From assembly GCA_001917815.1 (NCBI GenBank), contig MNES01000056.1:1-64000 (forward strand): 64,000 bases of DNA. Reading direction: 5' to 3'. Positions 27,801 to 36,169 of this stretch are shown here, piece by piece. The position numbers and the translations under genes were made by a program. The first letter of the stretch is position 1, and the number at the start of each line of letters is the position of its first letter. Origin of the DNA: Chloroflexi bacterium 13_1_40CM_65_17. GTDB lineage: Bacteria; Chloroflexota; Dormibacteria; Dormibacterales; Dormibacteraceae. Below the pieces are notes generated by a model. That model ran no database searches. It was not told the origin of the DNA and saw nothing but the letters and a program-made list of their open reading frames with translations.

Positions 27801-28683
27801 AGTTCCGAAGAAAGTCTTTCAACAGTCCGCACTCGGGATTGCGCGCTTCCTACGCCATCTCTGGTCGACCGACGGGTGCATGCACCTTTCGCATGGTGTT
27901 GCTCACTACGCGAATGTCTACTACGCGAGCAGCAGTGAAGGGCTCGCAGACGACGTTCAGAGTCTGCTTTTGCGGATCGGAATCAACGCTCGAGTCTCAA
28001 GACACTCTCAAGGCGGAAAGGGACGCGATCAGCATCATGTGACGGTCAGTGGTCAACATGACATCCATGCCTTCCTCGAGATAGTCGGCGTGCTTGGAGA
28101 AAGCAAAACAGCGCACAAGGCTGCGATCCTAGACTACCTAGGCAAGACGAGAGAGAACACCAACCGTGACGTGATCCCTGCAATTGCTTGGCAGCTGCAC
28201 GCAGTGCCCGCAATGGCCGCAGCAGGAATCACGGCGAGGCAGATGCAATCGCGCATCGGAAATGCATATAGCGGCACCGGGCTCTACCAACAGAATCTGA
28301 GCCGCCAACGAGCCCGTCGGGTTGCGGACGTGGTTCACTCCGATGAACTCGAACTCCTGTCTGTCAGCGACGTGTATTGGGATTCTGTTCGGACAATCAC
28401 CTTCGATGGCACCGAAGATGTGTACGATCTGAGCGTAGAAGATCTAGCTAACTTCGTAGCAGGAAATATGATAGTCCATAACTCAATTGAGCAAGACTCT
28501 GACCTGGTCATGTTCTTGTTTCGGCCGGAGTACTACAAATCTGACGAGCGTCCTGGGATCGCCGAGGTGATCGTGTCGAAGCATCGCAACGGGCCCACAG
28601 GAATGGTGGAGCTCAAGTTCCGCCGCGACCACACGCGCTTCTACAACCTGGAGACAAGGCGGCCCGAGCCCGGAACCGCGTAG
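24811..28683 (+). CDS. dnaB: replicative DNA helicase DnaB interrupted by two inteins
   Basis: A 1290-residue precursor. Without the inteins the DnaB part is 452 residues, a normal length. Extein 1 (1-218) holds the N-terminal helical domain and ends in the Walker A GRPSMGK. Extein 2 (628-795) resumes with TSFALNVGLH and contains Walker B MIIVDYLQLM. Extein 3 (1225-1290) resumes with SIEQDSDLVMFLFRPEYY. Both inteins sit in the catalytic core, so splicing is needed for an active helicase. DnaB unwinds the replication fork as a hexamer. Start ATG 24811; it follows rplI and precedes purA by only 3 bases. Confidence 0.97.
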   Translation: MATIALTPGRVPPHDLDAEMSVLGSILLDPLSIAKVLQFLHPEDFYRENNGQVYRAALDLFAAGEPIDNVTVAAQLQTMGMLDRIGGRTQLASMQSVVPTAANIEYYGRIIKEKAYKRRLISAGANIAGFGYDDGVEAEEAINQAQSLVFGVADDRDQRELSKLYDLLGPAMERISLQMESGQGVVGVPSGFHDLDRMTGGFKDSDLIIVAGRPSMGKCLAYDSIIDDPATGERVTIEEAVSRQMPRVLGFAWDGSIEPQEVHAWVDSGVKPCFRVTTRTGRAVEVTGHHPFLTTKGWQPLSDIEVGVRIAVPRALRCFGQDCSLKLTQVRLLAYFIAEGGLTGTTPGFTNTDPDILADFHSLVAQHFPSLHMRRHAITYFPSGQRKGFPNPLTSWLRSFGLMGKVADQKLFPESVWCWDRERLREFIKVLMSCDGTVYSMSGYPRIEFAVASEGLAQDMHHALIRFGIVAKLWKKKDRCWRVEITEPASVRRYQTQIGWIGEKSRRFTGELPTRRSNVGHLSKEIWSDVRFAAEHRGLTLADVARRAGEPHSEVRGFNLHTSRGLPSARLAAYAEVLNEVGLRQVASDDIYWDEIISIEATGEHQVYDLTVPDTNNFIAQDILVHNTSFALNVGLHAALESRKSIAIFSLEMSKEQLTERLLTEQAQIDAQRLHRGLLSEAEFDRVSNSLGPLGEAAIYIDDTPVMDELTLQLKARQAKMRHSIDMIIVDYLQLMHGRSRGDDNRVQEVSSISRALKGLARELRIPVLAISQLSRAPEQRPDKRPILSDLRESGCLAGDTPIYLPDSGAYVQIKDLVGKTGFRVLALDRGWWRLEAKRVTNAFATGTKPVFKVTSQLGRTVRATANHQFLTIAGWRRLDELQPGDHIAMPRILQGPATDSMSHAELGLLGHLIGDGCTLPTHAIQYTTKDQTLAEEVVNLAKQVFSDSVRPRIHEERTWIQVYLPPTRHLTHGLRNPVRVWLEELGAFGLRSYEKRVPKKVFQQSALGIARFLRHLWSTDGCMHLSHGVAHYANVYYASSSEGLADDVQSLLLRIGINARVSRHSQGGKGRDQHHVTVSGQHDIHAFLEIVGVLGESKTAHKAAILDYLGKTRENTNRDVIPAIAWQLHAVPAMAAAGITARQMQSRIGNAYSGTGLYQQNLSRQRARRVADVVHSDELELLSVSDVYWDSVRTITFDGTEDVYDLSVEDLANFVAGNMIVHNSIEQDSDLVMFLFRPEYYKSDERPGIAEVIVSKHRNGPTGMVELKFRRDHTRFYNLETRRPEPGTA
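25465..26691 (+). mobile_element. DnaB intein 1 (Walker A site) with homing endonuclease
   Basis: Residues 219-627 (409 residues), inserted between K and T of GRPSMGK/TSFALN. It begins with Cys219 (CLAYDSIIDD), has block B VTGHHPFLTT and block F with HQVYDLTVPDTNNFI, and ends in His-Asn before Thr628 as +1 residue. All splicing residues are present. A LAGLIDADG-type homing endonuclease is suggested by LLAYFIAEGG (about 332-341) and a second motif FIKVLMSCDGT. A helix-turn-helix-like stretch (GLTLADVARRAGEPHSEV) follows it. Confidence 0.93.
27196..28482 (+). mobile_element. DnaB intein 2 (RESG/S site) with homing endonuclease
   Basis: Residues 796-1224 (429 residues), inserted in LSDLRESG/SIEQDSDL. 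It begins Cys796 (CLAGDTPIYLP), has block B RATANHQFLTIAG, block F TEDVYDLSVEDLANFVA, and ends MIVHN before Ser1225. The two LAGLIDADG motifs read LLGHLIGDGC and FLRHLWSTDGC. Its base composition is visibly more AT-rich than the flanking genes, especially in the last 150 bases, which points to recent acquisition. Confidence 0.93.
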
Positions 28684-28686
28684 CAA

Positions 28687-29976
28687 ATGGTCATCATCCT
28701 AGTGGGCGGCCAGTGGGGCGACGAGGGCAAAGGCAAGGTCATCGACTACCTGGCCTCGAAGGCCCACATGGTCATCCGCACCCAGGGTGGCAACAACGCC
28801 GGCCACACCGTCGTCACCGAGCACGGCGAGTTCAAATTCCAGCTGATGCCCTCGGGCATCCTGTACCCGCACGTCACCTGCATCATCGGCAACGGGGTCG
28901 TCGTGGATCCGATCGTCCTTCTAAGGGAAATCTCCCAGCTGCGCGAGCGGGGGATCGAACCAAAGAAGCTCATCGTCAGCGAGCGCGCTCACATGTTGAT
29001 GCGCTACCACCCGCTGTTCGACCAGCTCGAGGAGGAGTCGCGCGGCGACGACCGACTCGGGACCACGTGGCGCGGCATCGGACCCGCTTACTCCGACAAG
29101 ATCCGGCGCATCGGCTTTCGAATCGGCGACCTACAGAAGGAAGCCTTCATGCGCAAGAAGCTCGCCTTCGTCGTCGGACAGGTGAAGAACCCGATCCTCA
29201 CCAAGCTGTACGAGAGAGAGGCGTACGACTGGGAAAGCATGCTGGCCGAATACATGGGCTACGCGCGAGAGCTCGACCCGTTCATCAAGGACACCTTCCC
29301 GATCATCCAGGACGCCCTGGATACCGGCTCCAACATCCTGCTGGAGGGCGCCCAGGCGACGATGCTCGACCTCGACTTCGGCACATACCCGTACGTGACC
29401 AGCTCCAACCCGACTGCTGGCGGCGCGCTGACGGGAAGCGGCATCCCGCCAACGAAGGTCGACCTCACGATCGGGGTCTTCAAGGCGTACACGTCGCGGG
29501 TGGGCTACGGACCGTTTCCCTCCGAGCTGCTCGATGAGGTCGGCGACCAGATCCGTGAGCGCGGCCACGAGTTCGGCACGGTGACCGGCAGACCGAGGCG
29601 TATCGGCTGGTTCGACGCCGCGGTCGCACGCTACGCGGTTCGCGTGAATGGCGTCGGCTGCACGGCTCTGATGCGCCTCGACATCCTCGATGACCAACCG
29701 CTCCTGAAGATCTGCACCGGCTACGACTTTCGAGGTAAGCGTTTCGATCATCCGCTGGCAAACATCTCGCACTACAAGCACTGCGAGCCCGCCTACGAGG
29801 AGATGCCCGGCTGGCAGCAGGACATCGGCGCCGCCAGCTGTTGGGACGACTTGCCGCAGAAATGTCGCGATTACGTGGAGCGAATAGGTGAGCTCATCGG
29901 AGCACCTGTAGAGCTCGTTGGCACGGGGCCGCGCCGCGACCAGTTCGTCACCCGCGGGCGCACCCTGTTCGACTAA
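28687..29976 (+). CDS. purA: adenylosuccinate synthetase
   Basis: This 429-residue enzyme joins IMP and aspartate with GTP to form adenylosuccinate in AMP synthesis. The phosphate loop VGGQWGDEGKGKVIDYLA is at the N-terminus, with the catalytic aspartate and the GGNNAGHTVV block. The region QATMLDLDFGTYPYVTSSNP and the substrate loop VTGRPRRIGWFDA complete the signature. Length is standard. It follows dnaB by 3 bases. Confidence 0.97.
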   Translation: MVIILVGGQWGDEGKGKVIDYLASKAHMVIRTQGGNNAGHTVVTEHGEFKFQLMPSGILYPHVTCIIGNGVVVDPIVLLREISQLRERGIEPKKLIVSERAHMLMRYHPLFDQLEEESRGDDRLGTTWRGIGPAYSDKIRRIGFRIGDLQKEAFMRKKLAFVVGQVKNPILTKLYEREAYDWESMLAEYMGYARELDPFIKDTFPIIQDALDTGSNILLEGAQATMLDLDFGTYPYVTSSNPTAGGALTGSGIPPTKVDLTIGVFKAYTSRVGYGPFPSELLDEVGDQIRERGHEFGTVTGRPRRIGWFDAAVARYAVRVNGVGCTALMRLDILDDQPLLKICTGYDFRGKRFDHPLANISHYKHCEPAYEEMPGWQQDIGAASCWDDLPQKCRDYVERIGELIGAPVELVGTGPRRDQFVTRGRTLFD

Positions 29977-29981
29977 CGGCC

Positions 29982-31118
29982 ATGCCCAAGCTGAACCCAC
30001 CCGTCGCGGCGGAGCTGAGCTGGGCGCAGGTGCATGCGTTCCGCCTCGACCGCCAGCACCTCGTCAAGCGGGCACCGAAGAAAGACCTGGCTCGGGCGGT
30101 TGGCGACATCGGCGGCGTCCAGGCCCAGGTGATGTCAGCGGCGGAGCTCCAGGTCGCGGTCCGTGTCGATTGCACGGTCGAAGATGTGCGCACGGCGCTC
30201 TGGAAGGACAAGAAGGTCGTCAAGACCTGGCTCATGCGCGCCACGCTTCATCTCGTCCCAGCCGGAGACCTTCCGATCTACACGGCCGCGATGGGCTCTT
30301 ACGGAATCCGAAACACGAACGCCTGGCTCAAGTGGATGCAGATCACAGAGCCCGAGCTGAACGACGTCATCGATGCGATCGGCGAGGCCCTCGATGGCCA
30401 GGCGTTGACCCGCGAAGAGCTGATCGCCAGGGTGGGGAAGGGCCGCTCGGAGCGAGTTCAGCTGGGATTGAAATCCGGCTGGGGTGGCATCCTCAAGCCG
30501 GTCGCTCGCAGGGGCCTTCTGTGCTTTGGCCCGAGCCGCGGGCAGAGCGTCACGTTCGTGAGGCCCCAGCTGTGGCTTAACAGCTGGCGCGATGTGGACC
30601 CCCACGTCGCGTTGGTAGAGTTGGCGCGCCGGTACCTGCGTGCGTACGGGCCAGCGACGAAGAACGACTTCACGAGGTGGTGGGGCCAGTGGCCGCATGT
30701 CGGCATCACTGCGTGGGCGGCATTAGCCAACGAGCTGGTCCCGGTCTCGATCGAGGGGACGCGCGCAGACATGTTAGCCACCGACCTCGATGGAATCGCG
30801 CATGGGACAGCCGGGCCAACCGTGCGGTTGCTGCCATCGTTCGATCCCTATCTCATGGGCCACTCCAGCCGCGACCATCTCTTTGCCACGGAGCATCGTG
30901 CCCGCGTCAGCCGAACGGCCGGGTGGATCTCAGCGGTCGTGCTCGTTGACGGGCGCGTGGTCGGAACCTGGACGCACGAAGTCGCCAAGCAAACGCTGGC
31001 GATCACGGTCGAGCCATTTCGCAAGCTTTCGCCGGCGACGCTCAAGGAAGTGCGCGAGCGGGCATCGGCAATCGCTGAGGCGCTCGGCCTTGGCGAGGCC
31101 CGCGTCCGCGTTGCCTGA
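29982..31118 (+). CDS. AlkZ-like winged-helix DNA glycosylase
   Basis: A 378-residue member of the HTH_42 superfamily (AlkZ/AlkX), which unhooks interstrand crosslinks or removes bulky alkyl adducts. The family start WAQVHAFRLDRQHL is present. The catalytic Q-phi-Q motif appears as GGVQAQV (Gln47 and Gln49). The segment VRTALWKDKKVVKTWLMRAT followed by LHLVP is diagnostic, and a C-terminal VVGTWTHEV block closes the beta-hairpin region. It starts 5 bases after purA. Whether it acts on crosslinks or simple adducts cannot be told. Confidence 0.85.
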   Translation: MPKLNPPVAAELSWAQVHAFRLDRQHLVKRAPKKDLARAVGDIGGVQAQVMSAAELQVAVRVDCTVEDVRTALWKDKKVVKTWLMRATLHLVPAGDLPIYTAAMGSYGIRNTNAWLKWMQITEPELNDVIDAIGEALDGQALTREELIARVGKGRSERVQLGLKSGWGGILKPVARRGLLCFGPSRGQSVTFVRPQLWLNSWRDVDPHVALVELARRYLRAYGPATKNDFTRWWGQWPHVGITAWAALANELVPVSIEGTRADMLATDLDGIAHGTAGPTVRLLPSFDPYLMGHSSRDHLFATEHRARVSRTAGWISAVVLVDGRVVGTWTHEVAKQTLAITVEPFRKLSPATLKEVRERASAIAEALGLGEARVRVA

Positions 31119-31122
31119 GGCC

Positions 31123-32118
31123 CTAGCTCGCCTTCGGGATGCCGTTGACCACGCGGAGCTGGGCCTCGCGCTGGCGCAGGCGGCGTTTGCGCCGCCACCG
31201 CTCGCGGGCGAGGGATGTCCCCCACATGATCACGGCGACCACCGCTGAAGCGGCCTGGATCGCGGCGACGGCGAAGAACGCGGCTTCGATCCCGTAGCCG
31301 CGTGTCCTCAGTCCAAGAGCCAGCAAGCCCGCGGCCAGGCCGAGCACGGGTCGAATCCCCCAGGAGCCCGGCAGCATCCGGCGATCAGCCAAGAGCAGGC
31401 CGGCCACGAACCACGTCGGCCCGCTATCGAGCTGGAAAACGACGTCCCAGTGGTACAGGTAGATCGGCACGAAGGCTCCGACCAGAAAGGCGGTCAGCAC
31501 AACCAGGCTCAGGCGGCGCGCGTATGCCAGCCACGCGATCCCGATCGCAACCGCCAGCAGCGACGTGGCGAACACGGGTCCGGGCACGTTGCCGACGTAC
31601 AGGCGAATCGGATCGATGGGCGCGGCCTGTGGCCCGAAGTAGTGGTACCAGATCCAGATCGGGTCGGACAGCGCCCTCCCATTGACCGGGTTGATATACG
31701 CGAAAGGCGCTCCCCTGGTCACGATCGCGACGGCCGCATATGCGAGCAAGCCGGTCTGCGCACGGATGGCTGGGATGTAGCGAGCTCGGATCAGCTCGAG
31801 CATCACGGCCAGAGCCGCAATTGCGATCGACGCGCTGAGCGGCGCCCCGGCCCCGACGAGCGCCACGCCGAAGACCGCCGCGATGAAGGGGCTCGCCTGG
31901 GGTCGCGGAGCAAGGCGCCGCCACACGACGTAGGCGGCCACCTGTCCGGCGACGCCCAACGCAAGCGCGACGCCCAGCATCTGCGCTGCCGGGACCTTGA
32001 AGATGATCAGGCCGGCCGCGACTGGCGGAGCCAGCGCGATCCCGATGGTCAGGTCACCAGGCAGCGAAGCTGGATGGAATGCGGCCCGATCAAGCCAGGC
32101 CCCGACGCGAGCCAGCAC
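31123..32118 (-). CDS. RnfD/NqrB-like polytopic membrane protein
   Basis: A 331-residue protein with about ten hydrophobic helices. The segment YVGNVPGPVFATSLLAVAIG matches the RnfD/NqrB pattern (GxxPGxxxETSxLAxLxG). The SGAT sequence that holds covalent FMN in RnfD is not seen; the corresponding stretch reads NPVNGRALSDP. No other rnf or nqr subunit lies nearby. It could be an orphan flavin or quinone-linked membrane component. The C-terminus is strongly basic (RERWRRKRRLRQRE). Divergent from the beta-propeller gene. Confidence 0.6.
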   Translation of the reverse strand: MLARVGAWLDRAAFHPASLPGDLTIGIALAPPVAAGLIIFKVPAAQMLGVALALGVAGQVAAYVVWRRLAPRPQASPFIAAVFGVALVGAGAPLSASIAIAALAVMLELIRARYIPAIRAQTGLLAYAAVAIVTRGAPFAYINPVNGRALSDPIWIWYHYFGPQAAPIDPIRLYVGNVPGPVFATSLLAVAIGIAWLAYARRLSLVVLTAFLVGAFVPIYLYHWDVVFQLDSGPTWFVAGLLLADRRMLPGSWGIRPVLGLAAGLLALGLRTRGYGIEAAFFAVAAIQAASAVVAVIMWGTSLARERWRRKRRLRQREAQLRVVNGIPKAS

Positions 32119-32213
32119 GCATGGATTGTAGGGATCGGCGCCTCACACCCGCCTGGCGGCCCAAACCGGGCCCGGCCGTCCACATCGCGGCTTGGGTGAT
32201 AATCGGCAGGCTC

Positions 32214-33467
32214 GTGTCGCTTTCCAGTCGACGTCTTGCCGCGACGCTGGTGGCGTTGGTCGGGGGTCTCATCGTCAGTGCGGGCGCGCTTGCCGGCACA
32301 CTCCCCGATTCGACGTGGGTGGGCCTGCCGGCCCTACCGCAACAAAAACAGTCGCCTTTGTTCGCGCTGGCCGTCGATCCCACGAACGATCAGGCGCTGA
32401 TCTCCGGGAACGTGCAGGGCTCACTTTTGAGATCGACCAACGGCGGTTCGACGTGGACCTCGGTGCACGCGGGACGTGCTGCCATCACCACCATCGTTTT
32501 CGACCCGTTCACGCCCGGGCGAGTACTGGCCGGCACTCGCGGATCCGGCGTCTTGATAAGCAAGGACGGCGGTGCGACGTGGACCGATGTCACAGGGCTC
32601 GGGGGGCGTGACGTTCGAGTGATCGGGTTCGCGCTCACGCTCGTAGCAGCCGGGACTGACAACGGCGTCTACGTCAGCGCCGACGGAACCGCCTGGAAGC
32701 AATCAGGTCTCCCGAGCACGAGCATCGACGCGCTGGCGGTGGCGGCGGTCCATGTTCCGATACATCTGGTTGCGGGCAGCGACACCGCCTCCTCGGCCGC
32801 GGGACCGCCTCTATACGACAGCGTCGACGGGGGCGCCACATGGACGTCCGTCACGCCCGCGCTCAGCGGCACCGTGGTGTCCCGGCTCGTTGCGGGGCCA
32901 CTTCCGCCTACAGGCAACGTGAGGCCTTTGGTCGCGGGGACCAACGCCGGCCTCTTCATATCCGCGGACAACGGATCCACCTTCTCCGCACTCAGCGGCG
33001 GTGAGCTCTTGCCTTCGACCGACTACACGCAGGTCGCCTTCGTGACCGACCATCACGATCGCTTCTACGTCGCGAGCGATGGGGGCGGATCACGCTCGGG
33101 AGGGCTGTGGTGGACACATGACAAGGGGCAGCACTTCAGCTCGCTGGTTCCACCGATCCAGTCGATCACGGCGCTGGCGGTCTCGAACACCGAGGCGCCG
33201 ACCCTCTACGTCGCGACGTTCCGCGCTTCCGATCACAGCTCCGCACTGTGGGCGTACCACGACACTGGGGCACCTCCGCAGGGGCCGTTCTCTGCGGTCA
33301 CGCCGACCGCCAGCGGAAGCCGGCCAGGCAAGCCGACCCAAGGAGGACTGTTCGATTTCGTTCGGCTGGTCTCATCTTCGCAGGCCCCGTACATCGCCCT
33401 CGGCGCCGTGGCCCTGCTTGTCCTATTGCTCGCCGCGATCTCGCATTTCCGAGGCAGTCGTAGGTAG
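32214..33467 (+). CDS. membrane-anchored BNR/Asp-box beta-propeller protein
   Basis: A 417-residue exported protein from GTG 32214. The N-terminus has a signal or anchor segment (RRLAATLVALVGGLIVSAG). At least four repeats of the S/D-x-D-x-G-x-x-W type follow (STNGGSTWTSV, SKDGGATWTDV, SVDGGATWTSV, SADNGSTFSAL, THDKGQHFSSL), typical of sialidase-like or Ycf48-like propellers. A C-terminal membrane helix (IALGAVALLVLLLAAI) and a basic end suggest cell-surface anchoring. A TGATAAT element lies just upstream. Function not assigned; likely protein-binding or glycan-binding. Confidence 0.75.
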   Translation: MSLSSRRLAATLVALVGGLIVSAGALAGTLPDSTWVGLPALPQQKQSPLFALAVDPTNDQALISGNVQGSLLRSTNGGSTWTSVHAGRAAITTIVFDPFTPGRVLAGTRGSGVLISKDGGATWTDVTGLGGRDVRVIGFALTLVAAGTDNGVYVSADGTAWKQSGLPSTSIDALAVAAVHVPIHLVAGSDTASSAAGPPLYDSVDGGATWTSVTPALSGTVVSRLVAGPLPPTGNVRPLVAGTNAGLFISADNGSTFSALSGGELLPSTDYTQVAFVTDHHDRFYVASDGGGSRSGGLWWTHDKGQHFSSLVPPIQSITALAVSNTEAPTLYVATFRASDHSSALWAYHDTGAPPQGPFSAVTPTASGSRPGKPTQGGLFDFVRLVSSSQAPYIALGAVALLVLLLAAISHFRGSRR

Positions 33468-33479
33468 ACTCGCGGACCA

Positions 33480-33956
33480 ATGACTTCACCGCATGCTCGC
33501 CTTCGTGACCTGGGGCTCGAGCTGCCAGCCCCGCCGGCCGCGGTCGCGTCGTACCTGCCCACACGAATGGTTCCGATCGGTGAGGGAAAGTCGCTGCTGT
33601 TCATTGCCGGACAGGTTTCATCGCAGGGAGGGAAGCGCCTCACGGGACGCTGCCCGGACGAAGTGACGGTGGAACAGGCCCAGGATGCAGCGCGCGCGTG
33701 TGCGCTCAACTTGCTCGCGCAGATGGAGTCCGCCGCAGGGCTCGACAATGTGGTGCAGGTGATGCAGCTGACCGGGTTCGTCCTTTCGACGGATGACTTC
33801 GGCGACCAGCCAAAGGTCATAAACGGCGCTTCCGATCTCATCGTCGACGTCCTTGGCGAGGCAGGCAAGCACACGCGGGCGGCGCTCGGTACCAACTCAT
33901 TGCCGTTCTCCGTCACGGTCGAGATTGCAGCAGTCGCGGTTGTCCGCACCGGCTGA
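33480..33956 (+). CDS. RidA-family (YjgF/YER057c) protein
   Basis: A 158-residue RidA-like protein. Features are LLFIAGQVSSQ early, then VVQVMQLTGFVLSTDDF and a C-terminal LPFSVTVEIAAVAVV. RidA proteins hydrolyse reactive enamines and imines from PLP enzymes. The arginine of the active site that usually lies in the R-x-x-V region (TRAALGTNSLPF) is present. It starts 13 bases after the propeller gene. Its end overlaps the next coding region. Confidence 0.85.
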   Translation: MTSPHARLRDLGLELPAPPAAVASYLPTRMVPIGEGKSLLFIAGQVSSQGGKRLTGRCPDEVTVEQAQDAARACALNLLAQMESAAGLDNVVQVMQLTGFVLSTDDFGDQPKVINGASDLIVDVLGEAGKHTRAALGTNSLPFSVTVEIAAVAVVRTG

Positions 33957-34854
33957 AGCTGAGCGGGGTCTGACCCGCCGGCCGCGCTTGATCTTCGTCG
34001 GCAGCGTCATCTATTTGGCGCTGATCTTCGGCGTGATGCTGTGGCGCGGTATCTCGATCGAGCCCGAGTGGGTCGTGCTCGCTCTGCTGGTGATCGCGGT
34101 CGCGCTCGGCCGCGGACGCACATTCGTGGTCGACTGGGCACCCTTCCTGCTGTTGTTCTTCGCCTACGAGGCCATGCGCGGTTACGCGGGCCAGACCGGT
34201 TTTGCACCCTACGATCTCTCGGGGCTCGAGCGGGCGCTGTTCGCGGGGACGTTGCCGACCATCACCCTGCAGGACGCCTTCTATCGATCGGAAGTCGTGA
34301 GCGTCCAGGACGTCGTGGCCATGTTCTTCTACTTCATGCACTTCCCGCTGCCGATCGTGGTTGGGTTCGTATTCTGGGTCCGCAGCCGCGACCACTATCG
34401 GCGGTTCATCGCCGCCCTTCTGCTGATGGCGATGCTCGCTTTCGTCACCTACCTCTTCTGGCCTTCGGCTCCGCCCTGGTACCAGTTCCAGGCGAGCGCT
34501 GCAGGTAGCGAGGAAACGGTCCACAAGATCCTCAACGAGACGGTTGAGAAGCTGTGGGGCCCGAACTACTGGGTATCACCTCTATACACGCACCTCAACC
34601 CCAACAAATTCGCCGCTTTCCCCTCGCTCCACGCCGCGTTTCCGGCGCTGGCTGCCGTATACGCCTGGCGGAGGTATCGATGGCTCGCGGTAGGGCTGAT
34701 CGCGTGGACGGCAGCGGTGGCGCTGAGCATCGTTTATCTCGGCGAGCACTACGTCGTCGACGTGCTCGACGGGTTCGTTTACGTGGCGGTGGCTGCCTTC
34801 ATCGTCGAGGCGGTCAGCCGGTGGCGCTTCAAGCCTGCCAGACCTTCCGCATGA
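33940..34854 (+). CDS. PAP2-superfamily membrane phosphatase
   Basis: A 304-residue polytopic protein from a TTG start overlapping ridA by 17 bases. About six membrane helices are visible. The phosphatase signature is seen in FPSLHAAFPAL (motif 2) and YLGEHYVVDVLDG (motif 3), as in inositol phosphorylceramide synthase-type PAP2 proteins. A role in lipid headgroup exchange or undecaprenyl-phosphate turnover is likely. The 3' end overlaps the convergent YvcK gene by 26 bases. Confidence 0.85.
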   Translation: MSAPAEAERGLTRRPRLIFVGSVIYLALIFGVMLWRGISIEPEWVVLALLVIAVALGRGRTFVVDWAPFLLLFFAYEAMRGYAGQTGFAPYDLSGLERALFAGTLPTITLQDAFYRSEVVSVQDVVAMFFYFMHFPLPIVVGFVFWVRSRDHYRRFIAALLLMAMLAFVTYLFWPSAPPWYQFQASAAGSEETVHKILNETVEKLWGPNYWVSPLYTHLNPNKFAAFPSLHAAFPALAAVYAWRRYRWLAVGLIAWTAAVALSIVYLGEHYVVDVLDGFVYVAVAAFIVEAVSRWRFKPARPSA

Positions 34855-36103
34855 TCGTGCGGGCCAGCTTGTCAGGGTCGTGATGCGACGGCACTCGCAC
34901 GTTGACCACATCGGCGGGTATGAACCGCACCTCGGGATGATGGGCCGCGTCTTCCGACTTGAAGATGACCTGTGATTGCCCGCCGGTCGGGGTGTGCGAG
35001 TGGTTCGAGTTGACCAGCACGAAGTCGAACATGTTCGACCCTACGTGTTCGCGGATCACGCGCAGGTAGTCGTCCACGCCGTAGCCGTCGGTCTCGCCCT
35101 TCTGAGACGCGAGATTGCATACGAGCACCTTGAGCGCCGGTGATGCCTTGATCGCCTCGACCATCCCTTCAACCAGCAGGTTCGGCAAGATCGACGTGTA
35201 GAGAGAGCCCGGGCCGATGACGACCAGCTCCGCGTTGAGGATCGCCTGGGCGGCTTCGGGATTCACCTGGGCGCCGTCGGGCTTCAGGAACACATGGCTG
35301 ATGGGTGCGTTCTGCTGGGGGATCTTCGACTCACCCTCGACAGACCGGCCGTTGATCGATGCGACCAGCGTGACGTCCTGGAGCGTGGAGGGCACGATCG
35401 TGCCCTTGACAGCAAGCACCTTGCCCGACTCACGAAGCGCGTGCTCGAAGTTTCCCGTGACGTCCGCCATCGCCATGATGAAGAGGTTGCCGAAGGAATG
35501 ACCGTCGAGCGATCCCTCCTTGAAGCGGTGGTCGAAAAGCTGCTTCATCAAAGGCTCGGCATCCGCCAGCGCGACAAGGCATTGACGGAAGTCGCCGGGT
35601 GGCAGGATGCGGTACTCGTCACGGAGGCGACCGGATGAGCCACCGTCATCAGCCACCGTGACGATGGCCGACAGGTTCGACGTATAGGTCTTGAGTCCGC
35701 GGAGCAGGGCACTCAGGCCGGTGCCGCCACCGATGGCGACGATGCGTGGACCTCGTCCCTTCAAGCGGAACGCGTGAATCACATCGACCACGCTGCTGGT
35801 GGAGTTACCAGGCAGAAATGGACCGAGGACCGACTGCGTCAGCTTCACATAGCTGAAGAGCAGAAGACCGACACCAAGGGCGCCGAATATGACCGCCCGC
35901 AGCCAGTGCGGAAGGAACTGCAGGGTTATGTAGTAGAACTGCGACGGGAGGGTGGCGGTCTCATAGAAGGCCTTCAGGAAGTAGGCGAACCCAAGCACAA
36001 CCACCAGCTCCGCAAACATCAGCAGCAGGAGCCAGCGCTTGATCTCGAGACCGGGCGTGAGCCATCGGAGCCAGCGTGTCGTGCTCTGCAACCTGGTGGC
36101 CAT
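34829..36103 (-). CDS. YvcK/CofD-like protein with N-terminal membrane segment
   Basis: A 424-residue protein. The CofD-like domain starts near residue 115 with IVAIGGGTGLSALLRGLKTY and continues TVADDGGSSGRLRDEY, then EGSLDGHSFGNLFIMAM. In Bacillus YvcK this domain binds UDP-GlcNAc and supports growth on gluconeogenic substrates and cell-wall synthesis. Here two membrane helices precede it (about residues 24-43 and 66-88), so it should be membrane-tethered. GlpX, 15 kb away, would fit a gluconeogenic setting. Confidence 0.88.
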   Translation of the reverse strand: MATRLQSTTRWLRWLTPGLEIKRWLLLLMFAELVVVLGFAYFLKAFYETATLPSQFYYITLQFLPHWLRAVIFGALGVGLLLFSYVKLTQSVLGPFLPGNSTSSVVDVIHAFRLKGRGPRIVAIGGGTGLSALLRGLKTYTSNLSAIVTVADDGGSSGRLRDEYRILPPGDFRQCLVALADAEPLMKQLFDHRFKEGSLDGHSFGNLFIMAMADVTGNFEHALRESGKVLAVKGTIVPSTLQDVTLVASINGRSVEGESKIPQQNAPISHVFLKPDGAQVNPEAAQAILNAELVVIGPGSLYTSILPNLLVEGMVEAIKASPALKVLVCNLASQKGETDGYGVDDYLRVIREHVGSNMFDFVLVNSNHSHTPTGGQSQVIFKSEDAAHHPEVRFIPADVVNVRVPSHHDPDKLARTIMRKVWQA

Positions 36104-36169
36104 CTACCCCGCCTGCAGGAACGGTTTCAAGACGTGCAAGGTTATCGTGGCTTACTCTTCAACTGAAGT

